Shown here: positions 33,619-42,068 of the stretch, piece after piece
How the letters are laid out: each line of letters starts with the position of its first letter
How positions within the stretch are numbered: position 1 is the stretch's first letter
DNA from: Thiobacillus sp.
Lineage (GTDB): Bacteria; Pseudomonadota; Gammaproteobacteria; Burkholderiales; Thiobacillaceae
Direction of reading: 5' to 3'
Length of the DNA stretch: 64,000 nt
Assembly: GCA_011391285.1 (NCBI GenBank)
Contig: JAABQU010000111.1
Coordinates: 1-64,000, forward strand
Position numbers and translations under genes: made by a program
Notes under the pieces: generated by a model
Databases searched by the model: none
What the model was told of the DNA's origin: nothing
The model's input: only the letters and a program-made list of their open reading frames with translations

Positions 33619-34409
33619 TCGGTGAGCAGGATCATTGCGGCCTTTTCCAGGTCGAGTTCGCCGCCTCGTCCCTTCAGGATGCAGCCGCGTTTTTTCGCCA
33701 CAGCTTCCAGCACGCCGGCCGCGTCGAGTCCCTCGAGCGAAAAACCGTAACGTGCCTTCAGCAGGGCTGGGTAGCGTTCGAGCAGAATGCCTGCCAGGAA
33801 CATCGCCACCTCTTCGTCGATCACTGCGTTGCGGCCGATTGCGTGGCTGGCCGCCAGCATGAAACCGTCCGAGTCGTGCTCGATTTTCGGCCAGGTCATC
33901 CCCGGCGTGTCGACCAGCGTCAGACGCGGCGTGAGGTTGATTCGCTGCTGCGATTTGGTCACCGCTGGCTCGTCCCCAACCGCCGCCACGCGGCGCTTCA
34001 CCAGCGCATTCAGCAGAGTCGATTTGCCGACGTTAGGGATGCCCATGATCATCAGTCGAAGCGGCTTGAAGGTGTCGTCGCGGTGCGGCGCCAGCTTCTG
34101 CGCCAGTGCCGGCAGCTTCGCTACGTCGCTTGGCTTCTTGGCGGAAATCGCCACCGCCAGCACGCCCGGTTGTTTGTTGAAGTAATCGATCCAGGCGCGG
34201 GTCGCTTCGGGATCAGCCAGATCGGCCTTGTTCAAAAGCTTGAGGCAGGCGCGCTGGCGATGCGTGCGCAGCTCGTGAATCATCGGGTTGCTGCCGGCTT
34301 CCGGCAGGCGTGCGTCGAGCACCTCGACCACCACGTCGATCTGCGCCATCGTCTCCGCGGCTTTCTTGCGCGCGGTGGTCATGTGACCGGGGAACCACTG
34401 GATCGCCAT
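33489..34409 (-). CDS. ylqF: YlqF/RbgA-type ribosome-biogenesis GTPase
   Basis: A 306-residue circularly permuted GTPase needed for late 50S assembly in other bacteria. The G motifs are in permuted order: G4 LNKADL (about 57), G5 SAK (about 89), then G1 GIPNVGKST (about 124), G2 near VTKSQQ, and G3 DTPGM (about 167). The first residues WFPGHMTTARKK are the family signature. The final 40 codons overlap the convergent SRPBCC gene. A perfect 16-bp palindrome (34446-34461) lies upstream. Confidence 0.93.
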   Translation of the reverse strand: MAIQWFPGHMTTARKKAAETMAQIDVVVEVLDARLPEAGSNPMIHELRTHRQRACLKLLNKADLADPEATRAWIDYFNKQPGVLAVAISAKKPSDVAKLPALAQKLAPHRDDTFKPLRLMIMGIPNVGKSTLLNALVKRRVAAVGDEPAVTKSQQRINLTPRLTLVDTPGMTWPKIEHDSDGFMLAASHAIGRNAVIDEEVAMFLAGILLERYPALLKARYGFSLEGLDAAGVLEAVAKKRGCILKGRGGELDLEKAAMILLTDYRTGTLGRISLETPSSRQAMLAAARNKPEPGPSCAGLDVPKP

Positions 34410-34445
34410 GGGGTGCGGGTCTCAGGAAAGGGACGCGATTATCTC

Positions 34446-34461
34446 GGAAACGGCCGTTTCC
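34446..34461. repeat. Perfect 16-bp palindrome
   Basis: GGAAACGGCCGTTTCC lies between the stop of the aspartase/fumarase gene and the start of ylqF, both on the minus strand. It may be a hairpin ending the first transcript or an operator for the second. No T-run is present. Confidence 0.4.
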
Positions 34462-34485
34462 AGGCTAAGTCCCGTTCTTCCGGGT

Positions 34486-35886
34486 TTAGCCGGCACCGCC
34501 GCCGCTCCCGACGCCGTGCGCTGCCTGTAGCACCAACGCATCGAAGTCCGCCGCGCTCATCAGTCCGCGCTCGGCGACGATGTCGCGCACCGGGCGGCCG
34601 GATTTCTCCGACTCCTTTGCGACCTCAGCGGCCTGGTTGTAGCCAATCTGCGTGTTGAGCAGGGTGGCAAGCGCGACGCTCTGGTGGATGAAGAAGGCGC
34701 AACGCTCGCGGTTGACGACGATGCCCTTGAGGTTCTTTTCGGTGGCGGCGTTCATCGCGTTGGTCAGCCAGTCCATGGCGTCGAACAGCGCGCTGCCCAG
34801 GGCAGGCATCATCACGTTGAGTTCCATTTGCCCCGCCTGCACCATGTAGCTCACCGCCGCATCCTGCCCCAGCACCTGGAAGCACACCTGGTTCAGCATC
34901 TCGAACATCACCGGGTTGACCTTGCCGGGCATGATGGAAGACCCGGGCTGAACCGGCGGCAACTGGATTTCGCCCAGTCCCGTGCGCGGGCCGGAAGCCA
35001 GCAGGCGCAGGTCGTTGGAAATGCGGGTGAGCTCCAGCGCGAGGTTGCGGATTTCGCCGGACAGTCGCGCCAGGTCGTTCATCGACTGCATCTGCGCGAC
35101 CAGCTGGCCGACGCGGATCGGCTCGCCGGTGAGCTTGGCCAGCTCGGCCGCGGCGCGTGCCGGGTAGTCGGGCGAGGTGTTGAGGCCGGTGCCTGCGGCT
35201 GAGCCGCCGAGGCCGATTTCGCACAAGGCAGGGCGCACCGCATCGAGGCTGCTTGCACAACGCGCCAGCGTCCAGGCGTAGCCGGCAAATTCCAGGCCCA
35301 GCGTGGTCGGCACGGCATCCTGCAAATGGGTGCGGCCTGACTTCACCGTGTCCTTTTCGCGTTCGGCGAGCCGCGAAAATTCAGCCGCCATCGCATGCAC
35401 CGCCGCAGTCAGTCGCGGCAGCTTGGCCAGCACGGCCAGCCGGATCGCGCTGGGGATGGTGTCGTTGGTCGACTGCCCCATGTTGACGTCGTCGTTGGGG
35501 TTGATCGGCTTGTAGGCGCCTTTTTCCCCGCCCAGCGCGACGCTGGCGAGGTTGGCGATGACCTCGTTGCTGTTCATGTTGTGGCTGGTTCCGGCGCCGG
35601 CCTGGAAGCGGTCGACCACGAACTGGTCGTGGTACTCGCCTGCGAGAATTTTCTCGCAGGCGGCGACGATGGCATTGCGCTTTTCTTCCGGCAGCCAGCC
35701 CGGCTGGCAGTTGGCGCGCGCAGCAGCCAGCTTGATGCGCACGTGCGCTAGTACGAAATCCTTATCCGGAAGGCGACCCGAAATGGGAAAATTCGCCACG
35801 GCGCGCGTAGTTTGCGCGCCATACCAAGCATCCTTGGGAACCTGGACCTCGCCGAGCGAGTCTTTCTCGATGCGGATTTCATTCAT
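34486..35886 (-). CDS. Aspartase/fumarase superfamily lyase (aspartate ammonia-lyase-like)
   Basis: A 466-residue homotetrameric lyase. NMGQSTNDTIPSAIRL near 129-144 has Ser-Thr-Asn as in aspartases (fumarases usually have QSSND). FQAGAGTSHNMNSNEV near 93-108 is also of the aspartase type rather than fumarase TGSGTQSNMN. The catalytic loop GSSIMPGKVNPVM near 318-330 is common to both. I favour aspartate ammonia-lyase, but a class II fumarase cannot be excluded, and the host needs a fumarase for its citric-acid cycle. The start is 12 bp from the divergent TlpA-like gene. Confidence 0.75.
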   Translation of the reverse strand: MNEIRIEKDSLGEVQVPKDAWYGAQTTRAVANFPISGRLPDKDFVLAHVRIKLAAARANCQPGWLPEEKRNAIVAACEKILAGEYHDQFVVDRFQAGAGTSHNMNSNEVIANLASVALGGEKGAYKPINPNDDVNMGQSTNDTIPSAIRLAVLAKLPRLTAAVHAMAAEFSRLAEREKDTVKSGRTHLQDAVPTTLGLEFAGYAWTLARCASSLDAVRPALCEIGLGGSAAGTGLNTSPDYPARAAAELAKLTGEPIRVGQLVAQMQSMNDLARLSGEIRNLALELTRISNDLRLLASGPRTGLGEIQLPPVQPGSSIMPGKVNPVMFEMLNQVCFQVLGQDAAVSYMVQAGQMELNVMMPALGSALFDAMDWLTNAMNAATEKNLKGIVVNRERCAFFIHQSVALATLLNTQIGYNQAAEVAKESEKSGRPVRDIVAERGLMSAADFDALVLQAAHGVGSGGGAG

Positions 35887-35898
35887 GATGGAAAAATA

Positions 35899-36393
35899 AT
35901 GCAGATGTTACAAAGAACGCGATTTTATCCGATGTGGCTGGCGGGACTGCTGTTGGCCTTGATGGCACTGTCGTCGCAGGCCGCGGATTTCAAGGTGACC
36001 GACAGCAATGGCAAGACCCATACGCTGTCCGGATACAAGGGGAAATGGGTGCTGGTGAACTATTGGGCGACCTGGTGCCCGCCCTGTCTGGAGGAAATCC
36101 CCGATCTGATCGCGCTGAACGAAAACAAGAAAAACAATCTTGTGGTCATCGGCGTTGCCATGGATTACCGCAGCGCCAAACAGGTGACTGATTTTGCCGA
36201 GGGTCTGTTTGTCGATTACCCGATCGTGCTGGGCACGCCTGAAATTTTGAGGCAGATCGGCCCCGTACAGGGTTTGCCGACCACCTATCTGTTCAACCCG
36301 GAGGGTAAAATGGTCGCCCAACAAGTGGGGTTGATCACTCGAGCGGCGGTGGAAAGCTACATTGCCAGCAAGCCAACCCCCGCGAAAAAATGA
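35899..36393 (+). CDS. TlpA/ResA-like thiol-disulfide protein
   Basis: A 164-residue periplasmic thioredoxin with an N-terminal signal/anchor (about 12-29, ending SQAAD). WATWCPPCLEEIP near 57-69 gives a CPPC redox site, and a cis-Pro follows in GLPTTYLFNPEG near 137-148. It is likely a reductant of cytochrome c or other exported proteins. Start ATG at 35899 with weak AAAAA ribosome site; ATG 35905 is possible. Its promoter must overlap the divergent aspartase/fumarase gene, only 12 bp away. First gene of the thioredoxin-efflux operon. Confidence 0.88.
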   Translation: MQMLQRTRFYPMWLAGLLLALMALSSQAADFKVTDSNGKTHTLSGYKGKWVLVNYWATWCPPCLEEIPDLIALNENKKNNLVVIGVAMDYRSAKQVTDFAEGLFVDYPIVLGTPEILRQIGPVQGLPTTYLFNPEGKMVAQQVGLITRAAVESYIASKPTPAKK

Positions 36394-36418
36394 TTCTGAA
36401 TGCAATCGAGGTGATGCC

Positions 36419-36925
36419 ATGCGTCAAGTGCTAATCGCTTTTTTACTGCTGTTTGCCGCGCCCTCCTGGGCCGAAACACGCGATCCGATGAGTCATTTCT
36501 TCCAGCCCAAGTTCGGCGATCTGCAGGCAGACCTGCAGGAAGCCAAAAAGCAGGGAAAGAAGGGCATCTTCCTGTTTTTCGAGATGGACGAATGCCCCTT
36601 CTGCGAGCGCATGAAAACCACCATCCTCAACCAGTCCGATGTGCAGGATGACTACCGTGCAAAATTCCTGCTGTATCCGATCGACGTCAACGGCGATACC
36701 GAACTCACGGATTTTCAGGGCAGGACCACGACCGAAAAGGCGTTTTCCCTGGGCTTGCGCGTTCGGGCCACGCCGGTTTTGATGTTCTTCGACCTCGACG
36801 GCAAGCCAATGACGCGCCATACCGGCCCGGTCAAGGACAAGGCAGAATTTTTGCTGCTCGGCCGTTACGTGGCAGAGGGGGCTTACGCAACCGAGCCGTT
36901 CGTCAAGTACAAGCAAGGCAAATGA
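36419..36925 (+). CDS. SoxW-like periplasmic thioredoxin (CPFC)
   Basis: A 168-residue exported thioredoxin-fold protein. The signal peptide runs to about 21 (SWAET), then MDECPFCERMK near 57-67 carries the CPFC site, and the cis-Pro region reads RATPVLMFFDLDGKP near 121-135. SoxW proteins beside thiosulfate-oxidation genes have this layout, but no sox genes are in the window. GAGGTG precedes the ATG at 36419. Overlaps the next gene by 4 bp (ATGA). Confidence 0.88.
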   Translation: MRQVLIAFLLLFAAPSWAETRDPMSHFFQPKFGDLQADLQEAKKQGKKGIFLFFEMDECPFCERMKTTILNQSDVQDDYRAKFLLYPIDVNGDTELTDFQGRTTTEKAFSLGLRVRATPVLMFFDLDGKPMTRHTGPVKDKAEFLLLGRYVAEGAYATEPFVKYKQGK

Positions 36926-38208
36926 TGCGCGTCGCCTGCGGGGTGCTGCTGGCGTGTGGACTGTCTTGGCCGGCGGCGGCGGAACGCCTGACGCTGGATG
37001 AAGCCTTGGCTGCTGTGGTTGCGGCCCATCCTGACCGGCGCATCGCCGAGAGTGATCTGGCGGTGTCGCGTGCTGACCGCGACCAGGCGGCCAGCCGTCA
37101 GGATTTCGCCCTGTTCCTGGACGGTGCCCTGCGCACGGGGCTTCGACCCGACGATGGTCTTCCCAATGCGGGCGACTGGAGAGCGGACAACGTAGGGCGC
37201 CTTGTCGCACGCAAGCCTCTGCTCGATTTCGGGCGAACAGAAGAGGCCGTTGCTGCAGCCGATCAGGAAATCGCGGCGCGCCAGGCAGAGCTTATCAATG
37301 TCGAACGCCTGCGCCGCATCGACATCATGGCCCGTTTCTTCGATGTCCTGCTGGCCGACCAGCAATATGTCGCGGACAACGAATTCATGACGGTGGCCTA
37401 TCTCGAATGGGACAAGGCGCGGGAGCGCTTTGAACTGGGGATCGGCAACCGTCCCGATCTGATGCGGCTGGAGGCGTTCTATCAGGACTGGCGTGAGCGC
37501 CGCAACGCCAGCCTGCAGAGTATGCGCAGCACCCGGCAGAAACTTGGGCATGCGATGTATCGTCCCGACAAACTGCCGACCACCCTCGCTGAGCCGGTCT
37601 TGCAGGACAATGCCAGGCCGGTGCCGGAATACGATGCACTGCTGTCCTGGGTGATGCAGAAAAATCCGCGTGTACTGGCCTTGCAGGCGCAACTTTCGGC
37701 TGCTGATTCGCGGCTTGCCGGGATTCGCGCCGAACGCAATCCGGTGCTGGATGCCGAGGTGGTCGGCGCCAGCTATAGCCGTCCATCCACCACGCGGGAT
37801 GATGTGAGCGCAGGGCTGGTATTCAGTATTCCCCTTTACCAGGGCGGACGTGTCGATGCGCGTGTGGCCCGTGAACTGGCACTTAAGGAGCGTCGCGCGG
37901 CCGAACTGGAGAAACTCAAGCTTGAGCTTTCCGACATGCTGCTTGCCACCCTGCAGGAAATCGACTGGCTGCGTGGCAGCGGACGCCCTGCTGCTGACAA
38001 GCAGGTTGAATTTCGCGATTGGGCGTTGGAGCGTGCCCGGGCGGAATACGAACTCGAGTTGAGGACCAATCTGGGAAGCAGCATGGCGCAGACCCAGGCA
38101 GCTCAGTTGAGGCGCAAACAGATGGAATACCGGCTGGCGCTGGCGCTGGCCCGGCTGGAAGCATTGTCCGGTGGCAGCCTGCCGCCTGTTGAGGGAGTAC
38201 AGCAATGA
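36922..38208 (+). CDS. TolC-like outer-membrane efflux protein
   Basis: A 428-residue outer-membrane channel. A signal peptide ends near residue 20 (WPAAAE). The two repeat units lie about 22-205 and 215-415, with LTLDEALAAVVAAHPDRRIA as the first helix and FSIPLYQGGRVDARVARELA near 306-325 as the standard end-motif. It lacks a lipobox, unlike the NodT-type factor at 7322. It overlaps the SoxW-like gene and the short adaptor at 38205 by 4 bp each, so the four genes form one operon. Confidence 0.88.
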   Translation: MMRVACGVLLACGLSWPAAAERLTLDEALAAVVAAHPDRRIAESDLAVSRADRDQAASRQDFALFLDGALRTGLRPDDGLPNAGDWRADNVGRLVARKPLLDFGRTEEAVAAADQEIAARQAELINVERLRRIDIMARFFDVLLADQQYVADNEFMTVAYLEWDKARERFELGIGNRPDLMRLEAFYQDWRERRNASLQSMRSTRQKLGHAMYRPDKLPTTLAEPVLQDNARPVPEYDALLSWVMQKNPRVLALQAQLSAADSRLAGIRAERNPVLDAEVVGASYSRPSTTRDDVSAGLVFSIPLYQGGRVDARVARELALKERRAAELEKLKLELSDMLLATLQEIDWLRGSGRPAADKQVEFRDWALERARAEYELELRTNLGSSMAQTQAAQLRRKQMEYRLALALARLEALSGGSLPPVEGVQQ

Positions 38209-38723
38209 AGCAGCGCATGGCGGCCATGGCACTGGCCGGGATTTGTCTGGGATCGGCAGGCACGCTATGGGCGGCAGAGCGGGTCGAACTCACTACCCGC
38301 GTGTCCGGCGTGGTTGAGACCGTTCTGGTGAAGCCCGGACAGCGCGTGAAGAAGGGCGCAGTGCTGCTGCGTCTAGACAAGACCGTGCTGCAGGCCCAAC
38401 TCGACGAGGCGACGGCGGAGCAGGCGCTCGCGCAGGCCGATGAAGAGGATGCGAAGCGCGAACTGGAGCGAGCCAAGGAACTGTTTGATCGCACCGTGTC
38501 GTCGACCAGTGAACTCGAGGCGTCCACGCTGCGTCACGCACGGGCGAAAGCCGCGCTTTCGCGCGCCAATGCGCATTATGTGATTGCGAAAAAAAACCTC
38601 AGCGATGCCGAACTCAAGGCGCCATTTGAGGGGGTGGTCAATTCTATTCCGGGCGGGCCAGGCACCGTGGTGACGGCGGATTGTCAGCCGAAGGCGCTGG
38701 TCATTCTCAGTTCGCAGCCCTGA
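38205..38723 (+). CDS. Short HlyD-type periplasmic adaptor
   Basis: A 172-residue adaptor with a signal peptide (about 1-23, ending LWAAE). The lipoyl half LTTRVSGVVETVLVKPGQRV sits near 28-47. An alpha-hairpin (about 60-125, Ala/Glu-rich) follows, and the second lipoyl half LKAPFEGVVNSIPGGPGTVV lies near 137-156. It ends there, without the beta-barrel and membrane-proximal domains of full adaptors (usually 350 or more residues). The tail DCQPKALVILSSQP suggests either a reduced adaptor or a natural truncation. No inner-membrane pump follows. Confidence 0.8.
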   Translation: MKQRMAAMALAGICLGSAGTLWAAERVELTTRVSGVVETVLVKPGQRVKKGAVLLRLDKTVLQAQLDEATAEQALAQADEEDAKRELERAKELFDRTVSSTSELEASTLRHARAKAALSRANAHYVIAKKNLSDAELKAPFEGVVNSIPGGPGTVVTADCQPKALVILSSQP

Positions 38724-38777
38724 TCGCCGGCTGGCCCAGCCGGGACGCCTGGTGGCGGGATGATGTTGCGGCGGGAA

Positions 38778-39293
38778 TCAGCCCCCCATGCACTTGACGG
38801 CGCCGGCTTCCATTTCCGCCGCCTGATGCGGTGAGGCCACCGCCGCAACCACCCTGCGGCACATGGGCAATACGGTGTTGAAGCCCGCCATGTCCTGTAC
38901 TGCACTCATCTGCCGATAGGCCGGAGACTTGGTTCCCACCAGCTTGGCCATAAATTCAAGTACGTAGTTGCGCCCGGCTTCGAGGCTGCCAGCGGGTCGA
39001 TTGCCCGCGACCGGCGGCGTTGCTGGTGCAGGTGCTGCCGGGCTGCTGGCTTCGGGTGAGGCCGCTGCCGCAGCCGCATCGGACTGGGAATGGACAAATC
39101 CGTTTTGCAGCAAATCTTTCACCATTTCCTGCAGTTCGACGCAGTTGGGTAATTTGCTGCGCAACTCGCCACACGTTATTCCGTTTCCGATGGCGAACAG
39201 GATTTGCCGTTGTTTGGGCCGCAAGCTATGGCCTTGGTTGAAAATTTCCTCATGCCCCTTTTCCGTGCGGGACAAATGCATTGTCATGTCCAT
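38778..39293 (-). CDS. Hypothetical protein with winged-helix-like N-terminus
   Basis: A 171-residue protein I do not recognise. The first 80 residues (LRPKQRQILFAIGNGITCGEL, then LQEMVKDLLQNGFVHS) look like a winged-helix regulator with an unusual CGEL. An Ala/Pro-rich linker (about 83-110) leads to a helical C-terminal domain with three Cys in the protein (ITC, NC, MC). It is convergent with the adaptor gene. GGAG precedes the ATG at 39293, and a sigma-54-like site lies 41 bp before the predicted leader end. Confidence 0.6.
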   Translation of the reverse strand: MDMTMHLSRTEKGHEEIFNQGHSLRPKQRQILFAIGNGITCGELRSKLPNCVELQEMVKDLLQNGFVHSQSDAAAAAASPEASSPAAPAPATPPVAGNRPAGSLEAGRNYVLEFMAKLVGTKSPAYRQMSAVQDMAGFNTVLPMCRRVVAAVASPHQAAEMEAGAVKCMGG

Positions 39294-39613
39294 GGTTGTC
39301 TCCGGTGCTGCCTTATTGTGATTTGGGTGAGCCAACTTATCCCTTGCATGTCCCGTGCCAAGTCACGGGCACTGCAGAACACACGCCTGCAGTGCGGATG
39401 GCGGGGGCAGGGAAAAGCCGGGGCATTACCGGGAATGACGAACGCCTGACGCCTGGTCGGGATTTCGCCAAAAGTGTTCATGTCAGCCGCGTCCTGGCGA
39501 AAAATGCGCGCGGGCATGCAGGATGGCCACGTCCGTCGGGATCGTGATCCGTGAATTACATAAGGTTGCGGGTGAACGGGAGAAACAGGGATCGCGGCGA
39601 TCCCCGGGCCGTC
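39294..39613. other. Gene-free stretch with a candidate promoter
   Basis: No credible gene in this 320-bp interval. It contains the sigma-54-like site at 39346-39361 and the CCCGTG/CACGGG inverted repeat that overlaps it. The rest shows no recognisable RNA. Confidence 0.5.
39345..39361 (-). promoter_or_regulatory. Possible sigma-54 promoter for the winged-helix-like gene
   Basis: On the minus strand TTGGCAC-GGGAC-ATGCA has the -24 TGGCAC and the invariant GG-N10-GC spacing, with ATGC for consensus TTGC at -12. The inverted repeat CCCGTG-N6-CACGGG (39352-39369) overlaps the -24 element. Predicted start near 39334, about 40 nt before the ATG. Confidence 0.42.
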
Positions 39614-40255
39614 TCAATTCAGGCTGGGCGAGGCGGCGGATGCGTCGGCTGACTTGGTGCTTGGGGTGTAATCCCAGTGGCGCTTCCAGGCGCCGACAAC
39701 GAGGTTGGGATATTCCGGACGGCCCAGGCTGCCGTTGTAGCGGCCGAGCGCGCGGAATAGGTCGCCGCGTTCGATATCGATGTAGTGGCGCAGGATCAGC
39801 GCACCGTATCTCAGGTTGGTGCGCAGTTGGAAAAGATTGTGGTCGGGGCTGCCGATGGCCTTGACCCAGAACGGCATGACCTGCGTATAGCCGCGCGCGC
39901 CCACCGGAGAAACCGCATATTTGCGGAAGCCGCTTTCAACCTGGATCAGCCCCAGCATCATTTGAGGATCGACTCCCGCGCGCGAGGCCTCCCAGTGCAG
40001 CGTGGTCAGGAATTCCAGCCGCTCGGCTTCGTCCGGCATGCGCTTGGCGAGCCGGCGCGACATTTCCTTCAACCAGGCCGCCTCGTCGGCGATATTTCGA
40101 AAAGCCGTGCGGGTGACTGCGGTGTCGGCCAGGGCACGCTGCAGCGAGGCACGCACATTGGCCGACATCGCTTCCTCACGCTGGTTGCCTGCCTGGGCGG
40201 GCAGGGCAAGCAGCAGGGCGGCGATCAACAGGCCGATGTGCGTCGTCTTGTTCAT
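39614..40255 (-). CDS. Lytic transglycosylase (SLT domain)
   Basis: A 213-residue exported murein hydrolase. The signal peptide ends near residue 22 (PAQAG). The soluble-lytic-transglycosylase domain runs about 75-190: GLIQVESGFRKYAVSPVGARG has the catalytic Glu, followed by YTQVMPFW and the later YGALILRHYI. GGAAAG precedes the ATG at 40255, which is one base after the proS stop (TGACATG). Likely cleaves peptidoglycan for growth or secretion machinery. Confidence 0.92.
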   Translation of the reverse strand: MNKTTHIGLLIAALLLALPAQAGNQREEAMSANVRASLQRALADTAVTRTAFRNIADEAAWLKEMSRRLAKRMPDEAERLEFLTTLHWEASRAGVDPQMMLGLIQVESGFRKYAVSPVGARGYTQVMPFWVKAIGSPDHNLFQLRTNLRYGALILRHYIDIERGDLFRALGRYNGSLGRPEYPNLVVGAWKRHWDYTPSTKSADASAASPSLN

Positions 40256-40256
40256 G

Positions 40257-41987
40257 TCAGCTTTCCAGCAATCCCTCAAAAAAATCCATTGCGTTGGCCA
40301 AGGCGACTTTTTGTGCGTCGCCGCTTTTCCCCGCTTCCGCCCGGCGCGGCTGGTACTCGATCATGCCGTCCTTCAACCCGCGCTCGCCTATCGTCACGCG
40401 GTGCGGAATGCCGATCAGTTCAGCATCGGCAAACATCACGCCGGGGCGTTCGTCGCGGTCATCCAGCAATACGTCGACGCCAGCGGCCGTGAGTTCATCA
40501 TAGAACGTGTCGGCAGCATTTTTAACCAGTTCGCTCTTGCCGTAGCCGATGGCCACAATCACGAGCAAGAACGGTGCCATCGTCTTCGGCCAGATGATGC
40601 CTTTCTCGTCGTGGTGCTGCTCGATGGCCGAAGCCACGATGCGCGACACGCCGATGCCGTAGCAGCCCATTTCCAACGCCTGGGCCTTGCCCGCCTCGTC
40701 CAGGTAGGTCGCGTTCATCGCCTGCGAATACTTGCTGCCGAGCTGGAACACGTGGCCGACCTCGATGCCGCGGCACAGTTGAAGCGACCCCTTGCCATCG
40801 GGGCTGGGGTCGCCGGGCATCACATTCCGTATATCGGCTACCACATCCGGTTCCTGCAGGTCGCGGCCGAAATTGACGCCGGCCAGGTGGAATTTCGGCT
40901 TGTTCGCGCCGCAGACGAAATCGCTCATCGCGGCGACCGTGCGGTCGGCGATGACCTTGATTTTGGTGCGGTCGACCCCGATCGGCCCGAGGAATCCGGG
41001 CGGGCAGTCGAAGGCGGCGCGGATCTCGGCTTCGTTCGCCAGGCGGAAATCCGCCATGCCCTCCAGCTTGCCGAGCTTGACTTCGTTCAGCATGTGGTCG
41101 CCGCGCAGCAGCAGGACGACCAGCGTATCGCCCACCATGACTGCGATGAGCTTCACGGTACGGGTCAGCGGGATGTCGAGCAGGGCGGCGACATCCTCGC
41201 AGGTGGTCTGCTTCGGGGTGTCCACCTCGCGCAGCGTTTCCTGCGGCGCGGCGCGCGGCGTCGCGGGGGCGAGGGCCTCGGCGAGTTCGACGTTGGCGGC
41301 GTAGTCCGAATCCGGACAGTAGGCGATCAGGTCCTCGCCGGAATCGGCCAGCACGTGGAATTCGTGCGAGGTCGAGCCGCCGATGGCGCCGGTGTCGGCG
41401 GCCACGGGGCGGAAAGTCAGCCCCAGCCGGCTGAAGATCCGCGTATAGGCGTCGTACATGGTCCGGTAGGTTTCGGCGAGACTGTCACGGCTGGCATGGA
41501 AGGAGTAGGCGTCCTTCATGAGGAATTCGCGCGCGCGCATGACGCCGAAACGCGGCCGGATCTCGTCGCGGAACTTCGTCTGGATCTGGTAGAAATTCAG
41601 CGGAAGCTGGCGGTAGCTCTTGATTTCGCGGCGCGCCACGTCGGTGATGACTTCCTCGTGGGTCGGGCCAAAGCAGAAGTCGCGCTGGTGGCGGTCCTTG
41701 ATTTTCAGCATCTGCGGGCCGAACACCGCCCAGCGCCCGGTTTCCTCCCAAAGTTCGGCCGGCTGCACCGCGGGCATCAGAAGTTCGATCGCCCCGGCGC
41801 GGTTCATTTCCTCGCGCACCACCGCCTCGACCCGGCGCAGCACGCGCAGCCCCAGCGGCATCCACGTATACAGACCCGAACCCAGACGCTTGATGAGGCC
41901 GGCGCGCAGCATCAGCTTGTGGCTGACGAGCTCGGCTTCGGAGGGGGCTTCCTTGGTGGTGGAGATGAAAAACCGGGTGGCGCGCAT
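40257..41987 (-). CDS. proS: Prolyl-tRNA synthetase
   Basis: A 576-residue class II synthetase of the bacterial type. The motifs are [20 protein letters not shown] near 34-53 (motif 1), [21 protein letters not shown] near 138-158 (motif 2) and a C-terminal GYGKSE near 475 before the anticodon domain. An editing insertion domain (about 230-385) includes KLIAVMVGD and the [11 protein letters not shown]ys region. Length matches E. coli ProS. Coupled to the transglycosylase. Confidence 0.97.
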   Translation of the reverse strand: MRATRFFISTTKEAPSEAELVSHKLMLRAGLIKRLGSGLYTWMPLGLRVLRRVEAVVREEMNRAGAIELLMPAVQPAELWEETGRWAVFGPQMLKIKDRHQRDFCFGPTHEEVITDVARREIKSYRQLPLNFYQIQTKFRDEIRPRFGVMRAREFLMKDAYSFHASRDSLAETYRTMYDAYTRIFSRLGLTFRPVAADTGAIGGSTSHEFHVLADSGEDLIAYCPDSDYAANVELAEALAPATPRAAPQETLREVDTPKQTTCEDVAALLDIPLTRTVKLIAVMVGDTLVVLLLRGDHMLNEVKLGKLEGMADFRLANEAEIRAAFDCPPGFLGPIGVDRTKIKVIADRTVAAMSDFVCGANKPKFHLAGVNFGRDLQEPDVVADIRNVMPGDPSPDGKGSLQLCRGIEVGHVFQLGSKYSQAMNATYLDEAGKAQALEMGCYGIGVSRIVASAIEQHHDEKGIIWPKTMAPFLLVIVAIGYGKSELVKNAADTFYDELTAAGVDVLLDDRDERPGVMFADAELIGIPHRVTIGERGLKDGMIEYQPRRAEAGKSGDAQKVALANAMDFFEGLLES

Positions 41988-42068
41988 GGTGGAATAATCA
42001 GGACGAAAGCGCGCATTTTAGCGTGCGGACGGGTAATCTTTCGCGCTCGATTGGGGGGCAGGACAGCA

